Below are positions 9,697-19,053 of a stretch of DNA of 64,000 bases, in pieces. The first letter of the stretch is position 1. Every line of letters begins with the position of its first letter. The translations under genes were made by a program, and so were the position numbers. The notes under the pieces were generated by a model. That model saw only the letters and a program-made list of their open reading frames with translations, was not told the DNA's origin and searched no databases. The DNA is from Nocardiopsis sp. FR4 (lineage in GTDB: Bacteria; Actinomycetota; Actinomycetes; Streptosporangiales; Streptosporangiaceae): positions 1 through 64,000 of the forward strand of contig NZ_VWVV01000029.1 in NCBI RefSeq assembly GCF_009830945.1, in the 5' to 3' direction.

Positions 9697-10413
9697 ATGA
9701 CCGCACCCACCACCGCAGCGACGCCGCCCCGCGGCGCCGGTCGCCAGGGGCCCCGCTGGTGGCAGCGCCCCTGGATCCTGCCCCTGGCCCTGTTCAGCCT
9801 GGCCTTCCTGCTCTACTCCCTCCCGCCCTACCTGAGCCTGGACCCCGCCGACGCTCGCCTGCCCTCCCCCGAGGGGCTGGCCTGGCACTACCCGGTGCTG
9901 GTCACCCACATCTTCGGCGGCAGCCTGCTCACGCTGCTGGTGATCCTCCAGGTGTGGCCGTGGCTGCGCGCCCGCCACCCGGCCGTGCACCGCTGGAGCG
10001 GACGCCTCTACGTGTTCGCCGGGATCCCGCTCGTGGGGGTTCCCGCGCTGCTCATCTCCCCGGTCAGCAGCACCGGCTTCAGCACGCAGATCAGCAACGC
10101 CCTGTGGGCCGTGCTGTGGCTGTCCTTCACCGCCCTCGGCTACGCCATGGCGCGCCGGCGCCGCTTCGCCCGCCACCGCGAGTGGATGCTGCGCAGCTTC
10201 GCCCTGCTCTTCGGCATCGCCTTCGACCGGGTGATCATCATCCTGCTCATCCTGCTCGCGATGCCGGGGCTGGAGAGCGCCTACGGCGGCGACGAGGCCG
10301 TGCTGGCCGCGACGATCGCCCCGGCCGCCAGCTTCCTGTCGTGGGTCCTGCCCCTGCTGTGCGTGGAGTGGTGGCTGCAGTACCGGCGCCCGCGCCGCCG
10401 CTCCCGGACGTAG
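9697..10413 (+). CDS. DUF2306 membrane protein
   Basis: A 238-aa polytopic membrane protein with about six hydrophobic segments. The HRWSGRLYVFAG motif and the ARHREWMLRSFALL segment, with conserved His/Arg, are characteristic of the DUF2306 family; the biochemical role is unknown. The ATG at 9697 is chosen because GGAGGAA sits 10 bases upstream. It is divergent from the TetR gene and probably its target, which would suit a drug- or stress-responsive membrane function. A strong hairpin follows at 10419-10445. Confidence 0.82.
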   Translation: MTAPTTAATPPRGAGRQGPRWWQRPWILPLALFSLAFLLYSLPPYLSLDPADARLPSPEGLAWHYPVLVTHIFGGSLLTLLVILQVWPWLRARHPAVHRWSGRLYVFAGIPLVGVPALLISPVSSTGFSTQISNALWAVLWLSFTALGYAMARRRRFARHREWMLRSFALLFGIAFDRVIIILLILLAMPGLESAYGGDEAVLAATIAPAASFLSWVLPLLCVEWWLQYRRPRRRSRT

Positions 10414-10418
10414 CGACC

Positions 10419-10445
10419 GGCGGGGTCGGCGCCGCCGACCCCGCC
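10419..10445 (+). terminator. Terminator after DUF2306 gene
   Basis: GGCGGGGTCGG (10419-10429) and CCGACCCCGCC (10435-10445) form a perfect 11-bp stem with a 5-base loop just after the stop codon. Confidence 0.7.
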
Positions 10446-10704
10446 CCACCGCGCCACGGTCGGGTCGGCCACCGCACCCACGACCGGAGCGGAGAGGGCC
10501 GGTCGTCCCGCCACTCACCGAACCCGCCCGCACCACCCGGACACGAGGAAGGAATAGGAAGCAATCCATAAAGAATCCGCAAAACCGACACGGGTGACAG
10601 AGAACACACGCGCCACCCCGCAGGCGAACCCGCCCCGGCCTGCGCCTTTCCCCTTCCGGCCCGCCCTGCCCCGCCCGAACCGATCATTGCGGCACACGCG
10701 AACA
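10446..10704. other. Non-coding spacer upstream of iron box
   Basis: No supported gene on either strand. It includes an A-rich stretch near 10545-10580 and leads into the iron-responsive promoter of the FhuF-like gene. Confidence 0.4.
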
Positions 10705-10723
10705 TTAGGGTAGCCTCACTTAA
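10705..10723 (+). promoter_or_regulatory. DtxR/IdeR-type iron box
   Basis: TTAGGGTAGCCTCACTTAA closely matches the 19-bp actinobacterial iron box (TTAGGTTAGGCTAACCTAA). It lies about 96 bases upstream of the FhuF-like gene, the expected place for iron-dependent repression. Confidence 0.7.
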
Positions 10724-10818
10724 GAGGCGCAGGTGTATTCGCCCCCCGGAGGCCACTGCAGCCCCACAGCCCCCGGTACATGACGGCATCGTGCGACGAA
10801 GGGCAGGTTTCCGCAGTG

Positions 10819-11676
10819 ATGGCAGATCCGCTCGACGCGCTCCGTGACGCCTGTGCCCCGCTGAAGTTCGCCCCGCTGCCCGACCTGCTCTCCGCCGAGG
10901 ACCCGCGGGCCGGCGCGGCGCCGGGGACGCACTGGTACCGGGCCGACACCCTGGCCTCGGACGGCTCGCTGCCCGTCCTCTTCGAGCGGCTGCGCTCCGA
11001 GCACGGGCCCGGTCACCGGCTGCCCGCCGCCACCAACTTCCTGCGCGTGACCCTGCGCGAACCCATCTTCCTGGTCTCGGCCTCGCTGTACCTGACCGGA
11101 CGCGCCCCGCTGCTGGGCCCCGACCGGCTGTACCTGCCCTGGGACGCCGTGCACGCCCGGTTCGGCACCCCCGCCGTGGCGGGGGTCCGCGTGGCGGTCC
11201 TGCCCGACGACCCCGCGGCCGGCCGCCCCGGCACCGTGGTCGCCGAGGACGAGGCGCACCAGCTGCGCCTGGCCGCCCGGGCCCTGTTCGCCACCTTCGA
11301 GCCGCTCCTGGACGCCCTGCACGCGCACACCCGCTCGGGCAAGCGCACCCTGTGGGGCTGGGTGCTCGACACCCTGCACTTCTACATGCTCAACCCCGCC
11401 CGCTACCTGGGCCGCGACGCCGAACAGGCCTGGGACCTGGCCACCCGGCTGGGGGACGCGGTGGTCGAGGCGGGCGCGGTCACCCGCAGACGGCCCCGGC
11501 TGTTCCCCTTCGCCCCCGGCGACCCGCGCGGGACCTGGGCGGTACGCGGCACCTGCTGCTTTGACTACAAGGGCGACCCCGAGCACGGGTTCTGCACCAC
11601 GTGCCCGCTCAAGTGCGACGGCGAACGCAGGCAGGACCTCTCGGAGTGGCTGCGCGACCCCGCGCTGGCGCCCTGA
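10819..11676 (+). CDS. FhuF-like [2Fe-2S] ferric-siderophore reductase
   Basis: A 285-aa protein of the FhuF family, which releases iron from internalised ferric siderophores by reduction. The C-terminal cluster signature is clear: Cys246-Cys247, then Cys259 and Cys262 (TCCFDYKG ... FCTTCPLK). The rest is the alpha-helical IucA/FhuF-like domain. An in-frame ATG at 10780 lacks a ribosome binding site; I prefer 10819, with AAGGGCAGG upstream, but the choice is not firm. The iron box 96 bases upstream implies expression under iron starvation. No siderophore biosynthesis gene is adjacent. Confidence 0.85.
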   Translation: MADPLDALRDACAPLKFAPLPDLLSAEDPRAGAAPGTHWYRADTLASDGSLPVLFERLRSEHGPGHRLPAATNFLRVTLREPIFLVSASLYLTGRAPLLGPDRLYLPWDAVHARFGTPAVAGVRVAVLPDDPAAGRPGTVVAEDEAHQLRLAARALFATFEPLLDALHAHTRSGKRTLWGWVLDTLHFYMLNPARYLGRDAEQAWDLATRLGDAVVEAGAVTRRRPRLFPFAPGDPRGTWAVRGTCCFDYKGDPEHGFCTTCPLKCDGERRQDLSEWLRDPALAP

Positions 11677-11698
11677 GCGGGGAACCGCCCGTCCCGGT

Positions 11699-12757
11699 TC
11701 AGGTGATGACCCGGGCCTCCACCGGACCGCTGTAGGCGGGCTCGAAGACCACCGTCCGGGCCCGCACCTCCCCCTCCACCGTCACCACCCCCGACAGGCT
11801 CTGCCCCGGGGCCAGGCTGCGCGCTCCGATCTCGTTGGCGTCCATGCCGATCGCCTCGGACGTGCTGTGCTCGACGCCCTCGGTGTCCACGACACGGAAG
11901 TAGAGCGGGTTGACGTCCACGTCCTCACGACCGGTGTTGGTCACCGAGACGGCCACACTGGTGAAGTCGCCCTCCTCGTAGAGCGGGCCGGGCTCGAACT
12001 CGGTGGCCGCGGCGGTGACCTCGGCCTGGGTCTCGGGCAGCGGCGCCGACCCCTCCTCGCGCGCCGCGGACCCCCCGCTCCCGGCCGTGAACAGCGCGAG
12101 GGTGGTGCAGCCGCCCGCCAACAGCAGCAGGACCAGCAGCACACCGCAGCCGATGCCCAGGATCTTGCCCCAGGGGGTGGGACGCACCTCCGGCGGCCCG
12201 TAGCCGCCCTGGGGCGGATAGGCCTGACCGCCTCCCGGCTGCTGGCCGTAGGGCTGCCCGTAGCCCCCGGGCGGAGCGAAGCCGGGCCCCTGACCGGAGG
12301 GGCGCCCGCCCGCCTCCGCGTAGCTGGGCCCCTGACCGGAGCTGAAGTTCGCCGGCGGGCCGCCGGGAGGGTAGCCCCCCGGACCCGTGTCGGAGGCGTC
12401 CGACTCCCCGTACCCGGGCGGGTAGCCGGCGTGCTCGTACCCCGCCTGGGCCGGACCGCTGGGCCCCTCCGAGACCTGGCCGGTCACCGGTTCGGGCGGA
12501 GCGCCCGTGGGGTGTTCGCCGGACGGCCCCGCGCCCCCGGAGTCCCCCCGGTAGGGGTGCGCCCCCGCGGCGTGCCGCCCCGGCGGCTGCTCGTGGGGAT
12601 GGCGGTGCGGCGGCTCGCCCGGGGGCTGGACACCCCCCGCCATGGGGTCCGGAGGGTCGCCGGGACGCCACTCCTCCGGCGGCTGGTGGTTCACCGGGTC
12701 CCGCCCCGCCTGCTCCCCCGCCGCGTCCCCGGGTTCGCGTTCGGACACTGAGAACAC
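11699..12757 (-). CDS. Pro/Gly-rich membrane protein with DUF4352-like exodomain
   Basis: A 352-aa protein in three parts. Residues 1-~195 are a low-complexity Pro/Gly/Gln/Tyr-rich cytosolic tail. A single membrane segment follows at about 200-225 (ILGIGCGVLLVLLLLAGGC). The rest is an extracellular domain with the immunoglobulin-like DUF4352 pattern (VSVTNTGREDVDVNPLYFRV, then APGQSLSGVVTVE). Function is unknown; related proteins are surface-exposed. It converges with the FhuF-like gene. Repetitive GGYGQPYGQ-like units in the tail resemble those of many actinobacterial membrane proteins. Confidence 0.8.
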   Translation of the reverse strand: MFSVSEREPGDAAGEQAGRDPVNHQPPEEWRPGDPPDPMAGGVQPPGEPPHRHPHEQPPGRHAAGAHPYRGDSGGAGPSGEHPTGAPPEPVTGQVSEGPSGPAQAGYEHAGYPPGYGESDASDTGPGGYPPGGPPANFSSGQGPSYAEAGGRPSGQGPGFAPPGGYGQPYGQQPGGGQAYPPQGGYGPPEVRPTPWGKILGIGCGVLLVLLLLAGGCTTLALFTAGSGGSAAREEGSAPLPETQAEVTAAATEFEPGPLYEEGDFTSVAVSVTNTGREDVDVNPLYFRVVDTEGVEHSTSEAIGMDANEIGARSLAPGQSLSGVVTVEGEVRARTVVFEPAYSGPVEARVIT

Positions 12758-12880
12758 CCCCCTGTCAGCGCGCCGCGCCCACCGGGGCCGGTAGACGCCT
12801 CACGCCTGCACCGTAACCGCGTGCGGGCGGATCCGCTCGGACATCGCGGGGCGTTTCGGGAAAGGACCGTACGCACCCGG

Positions 12881-14182
12881 TCAGCGCTCGCCCGTCCCCC
12901 GGGCCCGCAGCGCGCGCACGGCCAGTACGAAGACCGGTACCGTGAACAGGGCGGCGAACACGTTCAGGCCGCCGAACCCCGCCTGGGCGAGCACCAGGCC
13001 CGACAGCGCCCCGGCCGCGGCCCCGCCCAGGTTCATCACCAGGTCGCTGACCCCCTGCGCCCGCGGACGCACCCCGGCCGGAAGCGACTCGGCCAGCAGC
13101 GCGGTCCCCGACACCAGGCCGAACGACCAGCCCAGCCCCAACAGGACCAGCCCGACCGTCACCTGCGTCCCGTCGTGCCCGGCCGTACCGGCCACTCCAG
13201 CGGCGCACAGCAGGATCACCTGCCCTCCCAACAGCACGGGAACCCTGCCGAGGCGGTCGGTGAGCCACCCCACCACCGGGGAGAGCGCGTACATGCCGGC
13301 GATGTGCAGGGAGATGGTCAGCCCGATGACGGTCAGCGCCGCACCGTGGTGGGACATGTGCACGGGCGTCATGGTCATGACCGCGACCATCACCGTGTGG
13401 CTGGCCACGATGCCGACCACCGCGAGCAGTGCCCCCGGGCTGGCCGCGACCACCCGCAGCGTCGCGGGCGCGGAGAGCCGGGCGGCGTCGGGAACCCCCC
13501 GGCCCCGCTGCTCCGCGGCCGCCACCAGCAGGGGGTCCGGACGCAGCAGCGCGAAGGTCACCAGCGCGCCCAGGACGAACCCGGCGGTGGTGAGCAGCAC
13601 CGGGCCCAGCAGCGCGGGCAGACCCAGCAGCGCGGCCACACCGCCGGTGGGACCGATGAGGTTGGGCCCCAGCACCGCGCCGACCGTGGTGGACCACACC
13701 ACCAGGGACAGGTCCCGGCCGCGGTTGCGGTCGGAGGCCAGGTCGGCGGCGGCGTGGCGGGCCTGCAGGTTGGTGGCGGTGCCTGCGCCGATCAGCACCA
13801 TGCCCGCCAGGAACAGCGTGAACACGCCCAGCAGCGTGGCCGCGATGACGGTTCCGCCGCCGAGCGCGCCCAGGAGCCAGCCCGCGGCCAGACCGGGGCG
13901 GCGGCCGTGCCGGGCCGCCAGTGTGGCCAGGGGCAGGGCGAACACCGCGGCGCCCAGGGTGATCATGGTGGTGGCCGCGCCCGTCCAGGCGTCGGAACCG
14001 GTCAGCTCCAGGGCGATGAGCGCGCCCACGGCGAGCATGGCGCCCATGCCGACACCGCCGACCACCTGGGAGAGCATCAGGGCCGCGACCATGCGGCGCT
14101 GGAGCCGGACACGGGCTGTTTCGGACAGGTCCGGCCAGGTTCGAGCGGTGTGTGCAGACACGCGTACGTCCTTACGATTCAT
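12881..14182 (-). CDS. MFS transporter
   Basis: A 433-aa major facilitator superfamily permease with 12 predicted membrane segments in two halves. The cytosolic loop after the second helix has the MFS pattern (ATLAARHGRRPGL, near residue 88) and its counterpart in the second half is GWLTDRLGRVPVLL (near 305). The substrate cannot be inferred; drug-proton antiport is the common role of this subfamily. It stands alone with GTGGG before the ATG. Confidence 0.85.
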   Translation of the reverse strand: MNRKDVRVSAHTARTWPDLSETARVRLQRRMVAALMLSQVVGGVGMGAMLAVGALIALELTGSDAWTGAATTMITLGAAVFALPLATLAARHGRRPGLAAGWLLGALGGGTVIAATLLGVFTLFLAGMVLIGAGTATNLQARHAAADLASDRNRGRDLSLVVWSTTVGAVLGPNLIGPTGGVAALLGLPALLGPVLLTTAGFVLGALVTFALLRPDPLLVAAAEQRGRGVPDAARLSAPATLRVVAASPGALLAVVGIVASHTVMVAVMTMTPVHMSHHGAALTVIGLTISLHIAGMYALSPVVGWLTDRLGRVPVLLGGQVILLCAAGVAGTAGHDGTQVTVGLVLLGLGWSFGLVSGTALLAESLPAGVRPRAQGVSDLVMNLGGAAAGALSGLVLAQAGFGGLNVFAALFTVPVFVLAVRALRARGTGER

Positions 14183-14257
14183 CCCACTAGTGGAGGAAAT
14201 CCTAGACGCGGGCGGAGGGTCCCGGCCATGTCGGGATGCCCACGGGAACGGACACCC

Positions 14258-14524
14258 TCAGCCCCGTCCGTAGCGCCACCGCAGATAGTCGTGCTCGCGC
14301 TCGACGTAGCGCATCTCCGAGTACAGGGTGTGCGGATCGCCCGCGCTGATGACCACGCCGCTCTCGGGCACCACCGGCCAGCACGCGAAGGCCCAGAAAC
14401 AGCGGGTGTAGGGGCCCCACAGGACCACCCACGCACCCTGCTTCTGCCATTCGATGTGTTCGGCGATCCGGCGCTGTTCCTCTTCCCCTGCCTCGTCCAT
14501 GCCGACAGTGGACATACCCGCCAC
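14258..14524 (-). CDS. Hypothetical 88-aa protein
   Basis: A small, Trp/Tyr-rich cytosolic protein (IEWQKQGAWVVLWGPYTRCFWAFACWP ... HDYLRWRYGRG) that I do not recognise. The composition is far from the Arg/Ala/Pro bias of shadow frames in this GC-rich region, which supports a real gene. The start is GTG 14524, or an in-frame ATG at 14515 or 14500. It lies between panD and the MFS gene on the same strand. Confidence 0.6.
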   Translation of the reverse strand: MAGMSTVGMDEAGEEEQRRIAEHIEWQKQGAWVVLWGPYTRCFWAFACWPVVPESGVVISAGDPHTLYSEMRYVEREHDYLRWRYGRG

Positions 14525-14635
14525 CGGGGCCGCCGATCAGGCCGGAACCGGCCATGCCGACGGGGTTGTGTGGCGCGCGCGGACACCTCCGGCTCGGGGC
14601 GGCCGGCGGCGCGGGAGGGGGAGCCGCACACGCGC

Positions 14636-14665
14636 GGTGCCCGGGACCGCGCGGTCCCGGGCACC
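14636..14665 (-). terminator. panD terminator
   Basis: GGTGCCCGGGACC (14636-14648) and GGTCCCGGGCACC (14653-14665) form a perfect 13-bp stem with loop GCGC, directly downstream of the panD stop. Confidence 0.8.
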
Positions 14666-14671
14666 CGGGGC

Positions 14672-15076
14672 TCAGCGGCCCGGGACCAGCTCGCTGCCCG
14701 GAACCGGCTCGGAGGGGTCGTTGCCCAGGGCGACGATCCGGTTGTCCCGGTCCACGTGCACGATGTGCTGGACGTGCTCGGCCCGCTCGGCCTCGGTCAG
14801 CTGGGCGTAGGAGATGATGATGACCAGGTCGCCGGGGCTGACCAGCCGGGCGGCGGCGCCGTTGATGCCGATCACCCCCGTGCCCCGCTCCCCGGTGATC
14901 GCGTAGGTCACCAGGCGGGCGCCGTTGTCGATGTCGACGATGTGGACCTGCTCGCCGTCGACGATGTCGGCGGCGTCCATCAGGTCGGCGTCGATCGTGA
15001 CCGACCCGACGTAGTGCAGGTCGGCCTGCGTGACCGTGGCGCGGTGGATCTTGCCGTTGATGAGGGTGCGCAGCAC
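14672..15076 (-). CDS. panD: Aspartate 1-decarboxylase
   Basis: A 134-aa proenzyme of pantothenate synthesis that makes beta-alanine from L-aspartate in the cytosol. The self-cleavage site Gly24-Ser25 (HYVGSVTID) that generates the pyruvoyl group is intact, as are the N-terminal RTLINGKIHRATVTQADL and the GINGAAARL segment. The start is GTG. It is monocistronic, with a perfect terminator at 14636-14665; other pantothenate genes are not nearby. Confidence 0.96.
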   Translation of the reverse strand: MLRTLINGKIHRATVTQADLHYVGSVTIDADLMDAADIVDGEQVHIVDIDNGARLVTYAITGERGTGVIGINGAAARLVSPGDLVIIISYAQLTEAERAEHVQHIVHVDRDNRIVALGNDPSEPVPGSELVPGR

Positions 15077-15303
15077 TGCTCAAGCCTCGTTTCAGGTCTC
15101 TTGCGAACTACAGGCCCAGGGGTCCCGTGTTCCTCCATGATGGCCCCTGGCGCGTGCCGCCCGAGCCACCGGGGTCCCGCATCGCCACCAACGCACGCGC
15201 GCGCCCCCGTGTTCCGCGCACCGGAGGGAGCGGGTGCCCGCCCGGCTCGTCGTGCGCGGATCCGGCGGCGGGGCCGCCGGGGAGCGGCCCCGCCGCCGGT
15301 CGC

Positions 15304-18135
15304 TCAGGTGAGCGAGGAGAAGGCCACCACCCCGCGGCGCACCAGGTCGCCGGCCTTGCGCGCGGTGCTGCGGACCTCGGGGTCGCCGGTGGCCCCGGCG
15401 ATCTGGCCGAGCATGTCCACCAGCATCTTGGCGGTGCGCACGAAGTCACCGGCGGGCATGTCGGCCTGGCGCAGGATGGCGTCCAGCCGGTCGCCGCTGG
15501 CCCACCGGTGCGCCGTCCACACGAACCCCAGGTCGGGCTGGCGCAGGAACGAGACCCGGTGGCGGGCCTCCACCTCGTTGAGCTCGCCCCACAGCCGCAC
15601 CATCTCCAGGAGGGTGTCCTCGACGCGGCCCCCCGGCAGACGCGGGTAGGCGTCGTCGCCGCGGCGCGCCTCGTAGACCAGCGCCGCCGCGCAGGCGGCC
15701 AGCTCCGGCGGGGTCAGCTCCTTCCACAGCCCCCGGCGCAGGCACTCGGCCACCAACAGGTCCAGCTCGGAGTAGACCTTGGCCAGCCGCGTCCCGTCCT
15801 CGGAGACGCTGTCCCCGGACAGGTACTCCAGGTCCTCCAGGACCCCGCACACCCGGTCGAAGGTGCGGGAGATGACGTGCGAGCGCCCCTCCACCCGGCG
15901 GCGCAGGCTCTCGGTCTCCTTGCGCAGCCGGAAGTAGCGCTCGGCCCAGCGGGCGTGGTCCTCACGGTCGGCGCACCCGTGGCAGGGGTGCTCGCGCAGC
16001 TGCGAGCGCAGCCGCAGCACCTCGGCGTCCTCCCCCGCCTCGCGCCGCCCCCGCTCGTAGACGGGCTCGGAGCCCTGCTCCCTGAGCCTGTTGCGCAGGG
16101 TCGAGGCCAGGTCCTGGCGCGAGCGCGGCGACTTGGCCGAGAAGGACTTGGGCACGCGCATGCGCCCCGACGGGTGCACGGGCACGGTGAAGTCGCTGGC
16201 GTTGACCCTCTTGACCTGTTTGTCCACGGTGAGCACCAGCGGCGCGGGCAGGTCGTGGCGCAGCCCCGGGTCCAGTACGACCGCGTGCCCGGAGTAGCGG
16301 CCCGAGGGGATGCGGATGATGTCGCCGGGGCGCAGCTTCTCCAGGCTCTCCAGCGCCTCGTCGCGGCGACGCACGGAGCGGTTCTTGGCCAGCGCGGACT
16401 CGCGGTCGCTCAGGGCGCGGCGCAGCGCGGCGTACTCCATGAAGTCGCCCAGGTGGCACTCGGCGGCCTGGGCGTATCCCTCCAGGGCCTCCTCGTGCTT
16501 GCGCAGCTGCTTGACCAGGCCCACGACGGCGCGGTCGGCCTGGAACTGGGCGAAGGACTCCTCCAGCATGTTGCGGCTGCGCTGGCGGCCGACCTGCCCG
16601 ACCAGGTTCACCGCCATGTTGTAGGAGGGCTGGAAGCTGGAGTTGAGCGGGTAGGTGCGGGTGCCCGCGAGGCTGGCGACGGCCTCGGGGTCGGTCCCGG
16701 CCTGCCACACGACCACCGCGTGGCCCTCCACGTCGATGCCGCGCCGCCCGGCGCGCCCGGTGAGCTGCGTGTACTCGCCGGGGGTGAGCTGGGCGTGTGT
16801 CTCGCCGTTCCACTTGTCGAGCTTCTCGATGACCACCGTGCGCGCGGGCATGTTGATGCCCAGCGCCAGGGTCTCGGTGGCGAACACCGCGCGGATGAGC
16901 CCGCGCGAGAACAGGTGCTCGACGATCTCCTTGAACGTGGGCAGCATCCCGGCGTGGTGGGCGGAGATGCCCGCCTCCAGCGCGCGCAGCCAGTGGTCGA
17001 AGCCCAGCACGGCCAGGTCGGCCGGAGGGATGTCGGCGCACCGGGTCTCGGCGTACTCCCGGATCCGGTCGGCCTCCTCGGGGGTGGTGAGCACCAGCCC
17101 GGCCGACACGCACTGGCGGACGGCCTCGTCGCAGCCCGCCCGGCTGAAGACGAAGGTGATCGCGGGCAGCAGGCCGTCGGCGTCCAGCTCCTGGATGATG
17201 GTGGGCCGCGAGGGCGGCGCGAACCGGGAGCGGGGCCGCACACCGCCGCGGGCCCGCGACTGCGGGTGGCGGCGCCGGTTGGCCAGCTGGGTCATCCGCG
17301 AGTCCTCCTCGGCGAACCGGATCAGCCGCGGGTTGATCCGCAGCCGCTGCCCGCCCACCTCGATCTCCCGGGGCTGCCAGCCCCTGCGGCGCTCGCGTTT
17401 GCGCTTGCCCCGGCGCTCACGGGGCTCCTCCCCGCCCTCGGAGGACTCCTCCTCGGTGTCCACGAACAGGTCGTGCACGCGGTTGCCGACCATGACGTGC
17501 TGCCACAGCGGCACGGGCCGCTTCTCGTCGACGATGACGGTGGTGTCCCCGCGCACCTGCTGCAGCCACTCGCCGAACTCCTCGGCGTTGCTGACGGTGG
17601 CCGACAGGGCGACCATGCGCACCGACTCGGGCAGGTGGATGATCACCTCCTCCCAGACCGCGCCGCGGAACCGGTCGGCGAGGTAGTGCACCTCGTCCAT
17701 CACCACGTAGGCCAGCCCGCCGAGGGTGGCCGACCCCTCGTAGAGCATGTTGCGCAGCACCTCGGTGGTCATCACGACCACGGGCGCCTCACCGTTGACG
17801 CTGTTGTCCCCGGTCAGAAGCCCGACATGTTCGGCGCCGTACCGGCTGACCAGGTCGTTGTACTTCTGGTTGGACAGCGCCTTGATGGGCGTGGTGTAGA
17901 AGCACTTGGTGCCCTCGGCCAGGGCGAGGTGAACGGCGAACTCGCCGACCACCGTCTTGCCGGAACCGGTCGGCGCGGCCACCAGCACCCCGTGGCCGCT
18001 CTCCAGCGCCTTGCAGGCCCGGATCTGGAACGGGTCGAACTCGAACCCGTAGAGGCCCTGGAAGGCCTCGATGGCGGCGCTGGAGGCTCCCTGGCGCCGG
18101 CGGAAGGCGGCGTACCGCTCAGCGTGACTACTCAT
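15304..18135 (-). CDS. helY: Ski2-like DEAH-family RNA helicase HelY
   Basis: A 943-aa superfamily 2 helicase of the Ski2/Mtr4 group, matching mycobacterial HelY. Motif I APTGSGKT is at residues 54-61, motif II DEVH at 147-150, motif III SAT near 183, and RecA2 motifs include QLTGRAGRRGID. A basic, Glu/Arg-rich insert sits near 230-270, and the C-terminal third is the DSHCT-like domain. Presumed role is RNA unwinding in RNA turnover. It is 12 bases downstream of the lipid-kinase gene with GGAGG before the ATG, so the two are cotranscribed. The order relative to tatC-tatA-pafBC is as in mycobacteria. Confidence 0.93.
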   Translation of the reverse strand: MSSHAERYAAFRRRQGASSAAIEAFQGLYGFEFDPFQIRACKALESGHGVLVAAPTGSGKTVVGEFAVHLALAEGTKCFYTTPIKALSNQKYNDLVSRYGAEHVGLLTGDNSVNGEAPVVVMTTEVLRNMLYEGSATLGGLAYVVMDEVHYLADRFRGAVWEEVIIHLPESVRMVALSATVSNAEEFGEWLQQVRGDTTVIVDEKRPVPLWQHVMVGNRVHDLFVDTEEESSEGGEEPRERRGKRKRERRRGWQPREIEVGGQRLRINPRLIRFAEEDSRMTQLANRRRHPQSRARGGVRPRSRFAPPSRPTIIQELDADGLLPAITFVFSRAGCDEAVRQCVSAGLVLTTPEEADRIREYAETRCADIPPADLAVLGFDHWLRALEAGISAHHAGMLPTFKEIVEHLFSRGLIRAVFATETLALGINMPARTVVIEKLDKWNGETHAQLTPGEYTQLTGRAGRRGIDVEGHAVVVWQAGTDPEAVASLAGTRTYPLNSSFQPSYNMAVNLVGQVGRQRSRNMLEESFAQFQADRAVVGLVKQLRKHEEALEGYAQAAECHLGDFMEYAALRRALSDRESALAKNRSVRRRDEALESLEKLRPGDIIRIPSGRYSGHAVVLDPGLRHDLPAPLVLTVDKQVKRVNASDFTVPVHPSGRMRVPKSFSAKSPRSRQDLASTLRNRLREQGSEPVYERGRREAGEDAEVLRLRSQLREHPCHGCADREDHARWAERYFRLRKETESLRRRVEGRSHVISRTFDRVCGVLEDLEYLSGDSVSEDGTRLAKVYSELDLLVAECLRRGLWKELTPPELAACAAALVYEARRGDDAYPRLPGGRVEDTLLEMVRLWGELNEVEARHRVSFLRQPDLGFVWTAHRWASGDRLDAILRQADMPAGDFVRTAKMLVDMLGQIAGATGDPEVRSTARKAGDLVRRGVVAFSSLT

Positions 18136-18147
18136 ATGGCCTCCAGC

Positions 18148-19053
18148 CTATGAGGTCAGCTCCAACATCTCGACCGCTTTGGGAGCCACTTCGCACACCA
18201 GCGGCGGCGGGCCCGTGCGCTCTCCGTCGGCGTAGGCCGCGCCCGCCTCGGCCCGGACGGTGACCACGCGCCCGCGCTCGGCCACCACCTCCTCCAGACC
18301 GGTGTGGCCGCCGGTGAACACGCGCGGGAACATCCGCAGGAAGCGGCCGACCGACACCTGGCGGACGAAGACCACGTCGAGGAGGCCGTCGTCGGGCTCG
18401 GCGTCGGGGCACACCCGCATCCCCCCGCCGTAGGCGCACGTGTTACCGACCGCCACCAGCATGCCCGGACCGGCGAGGCGGCGCCCGTCCACCTCGATCT
18501 CGTAGTCGATCGGACGGAAGGAGCGCAACTCGGCCAGGACCGCCGCCAGGTAGGCGGCCCGTCCCGCGCGGAGGCGGAACCCGTTGGCGCGCTCGTTGAC
18601 CCGGGCGTCGAAGCCGCAGGCCAGCACGCTGAGGAAGTAGCGCTGGGTGCCGTTGGCCAGGCGCAGGCGCACCGCGTCGGCCGAGCGGGTGCGCCCGCGC
18701 AGGACGGCCGCGGCCACGTCGCGGGCCGAGCCGCGCGGGCGGCCGAAGGCACGGGCGATGTCGTTGCCGCTTCCGGTGGGCACCACGGCCAGCGGCACCC
18801 CGGTGCCCACCACCCCCTGCAGCGCCTGGTGGACGAGGCCGTCACCGCCCACGGCCACCAGGGCGTCGGGGCGGTCGGCCGCGGCCAGGCGGGCCATCCG
18901 GCGGCTGTCGGCGGCCGAGCGGCCCGTGTACACGTACACACGGGCCCCGGCCTCGCGCAGCGCCTCCTTGAGCCGCACCGCGGTGACGGCGGCGCGCCGC
19001 CGACCCGAGTGCGGGTTGACCAGGAGGGCGATGTGGCTTCGGCTCCCGGTCAC
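18148..19053 (-). CDS. Diacylglycerol/lipid kinase (YegS/DagK family)
   Basis: A 301-aa kinase of the DAGK catalytic superfamily, phosphorylating diacylglycerol or a related lipid at the membrane. Conserved signatures: NPHSG at residues 13-17, the nucleotide-binding GGDG at 69-72 and PTGSGNDIA at 92-100; residues ~190-300 form the C-terminal beta-sandwich. The start is GTG. First gene of a two-gene unit with helY. Confidence 0.9.
   Translation of the reverse strand: MTGSRSHIALLVNPHSGRRRAAVTAVRLKEALREAGARVYVYTGRSAADSRRMARLAAADRPDALVAVGGDGLVHQALQGVVGTGVPLAVVPTGSGNDIARAFGRPRGSARDVAAAVLRGRTRSADAVRLRLANGTQRYFLSVLACGFDARVNERANGFRLRAGRAAYLAAVLAELRSFRPIDYEIEVDGRRLAGPGMLVAVGNTCAYGGGMRVCPDAEPDDGLLDVVFVRQVSVGRFLRMFPRVFTGGHTGLEEVVAERGRVVTVRAEAGAAYADGERTGPPPLVCEVAPKAVEMLELTS

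Noticed and set aside
12821..15649. A very long open frame on the plus strand (over 900 codons)
   Set aside because: It is antisense to the MFS, small hypothetical and panD genes, and its Arg/Gly/His/Gln-rich translation is typical of shadow frames in high-GC DNA.
15127..18153. A 1000-codon open frame on the plus strand
   Set aside because: Antisense to helY, which has all helicase motifs; the translation is low-complexity and has no ribosome binding site.
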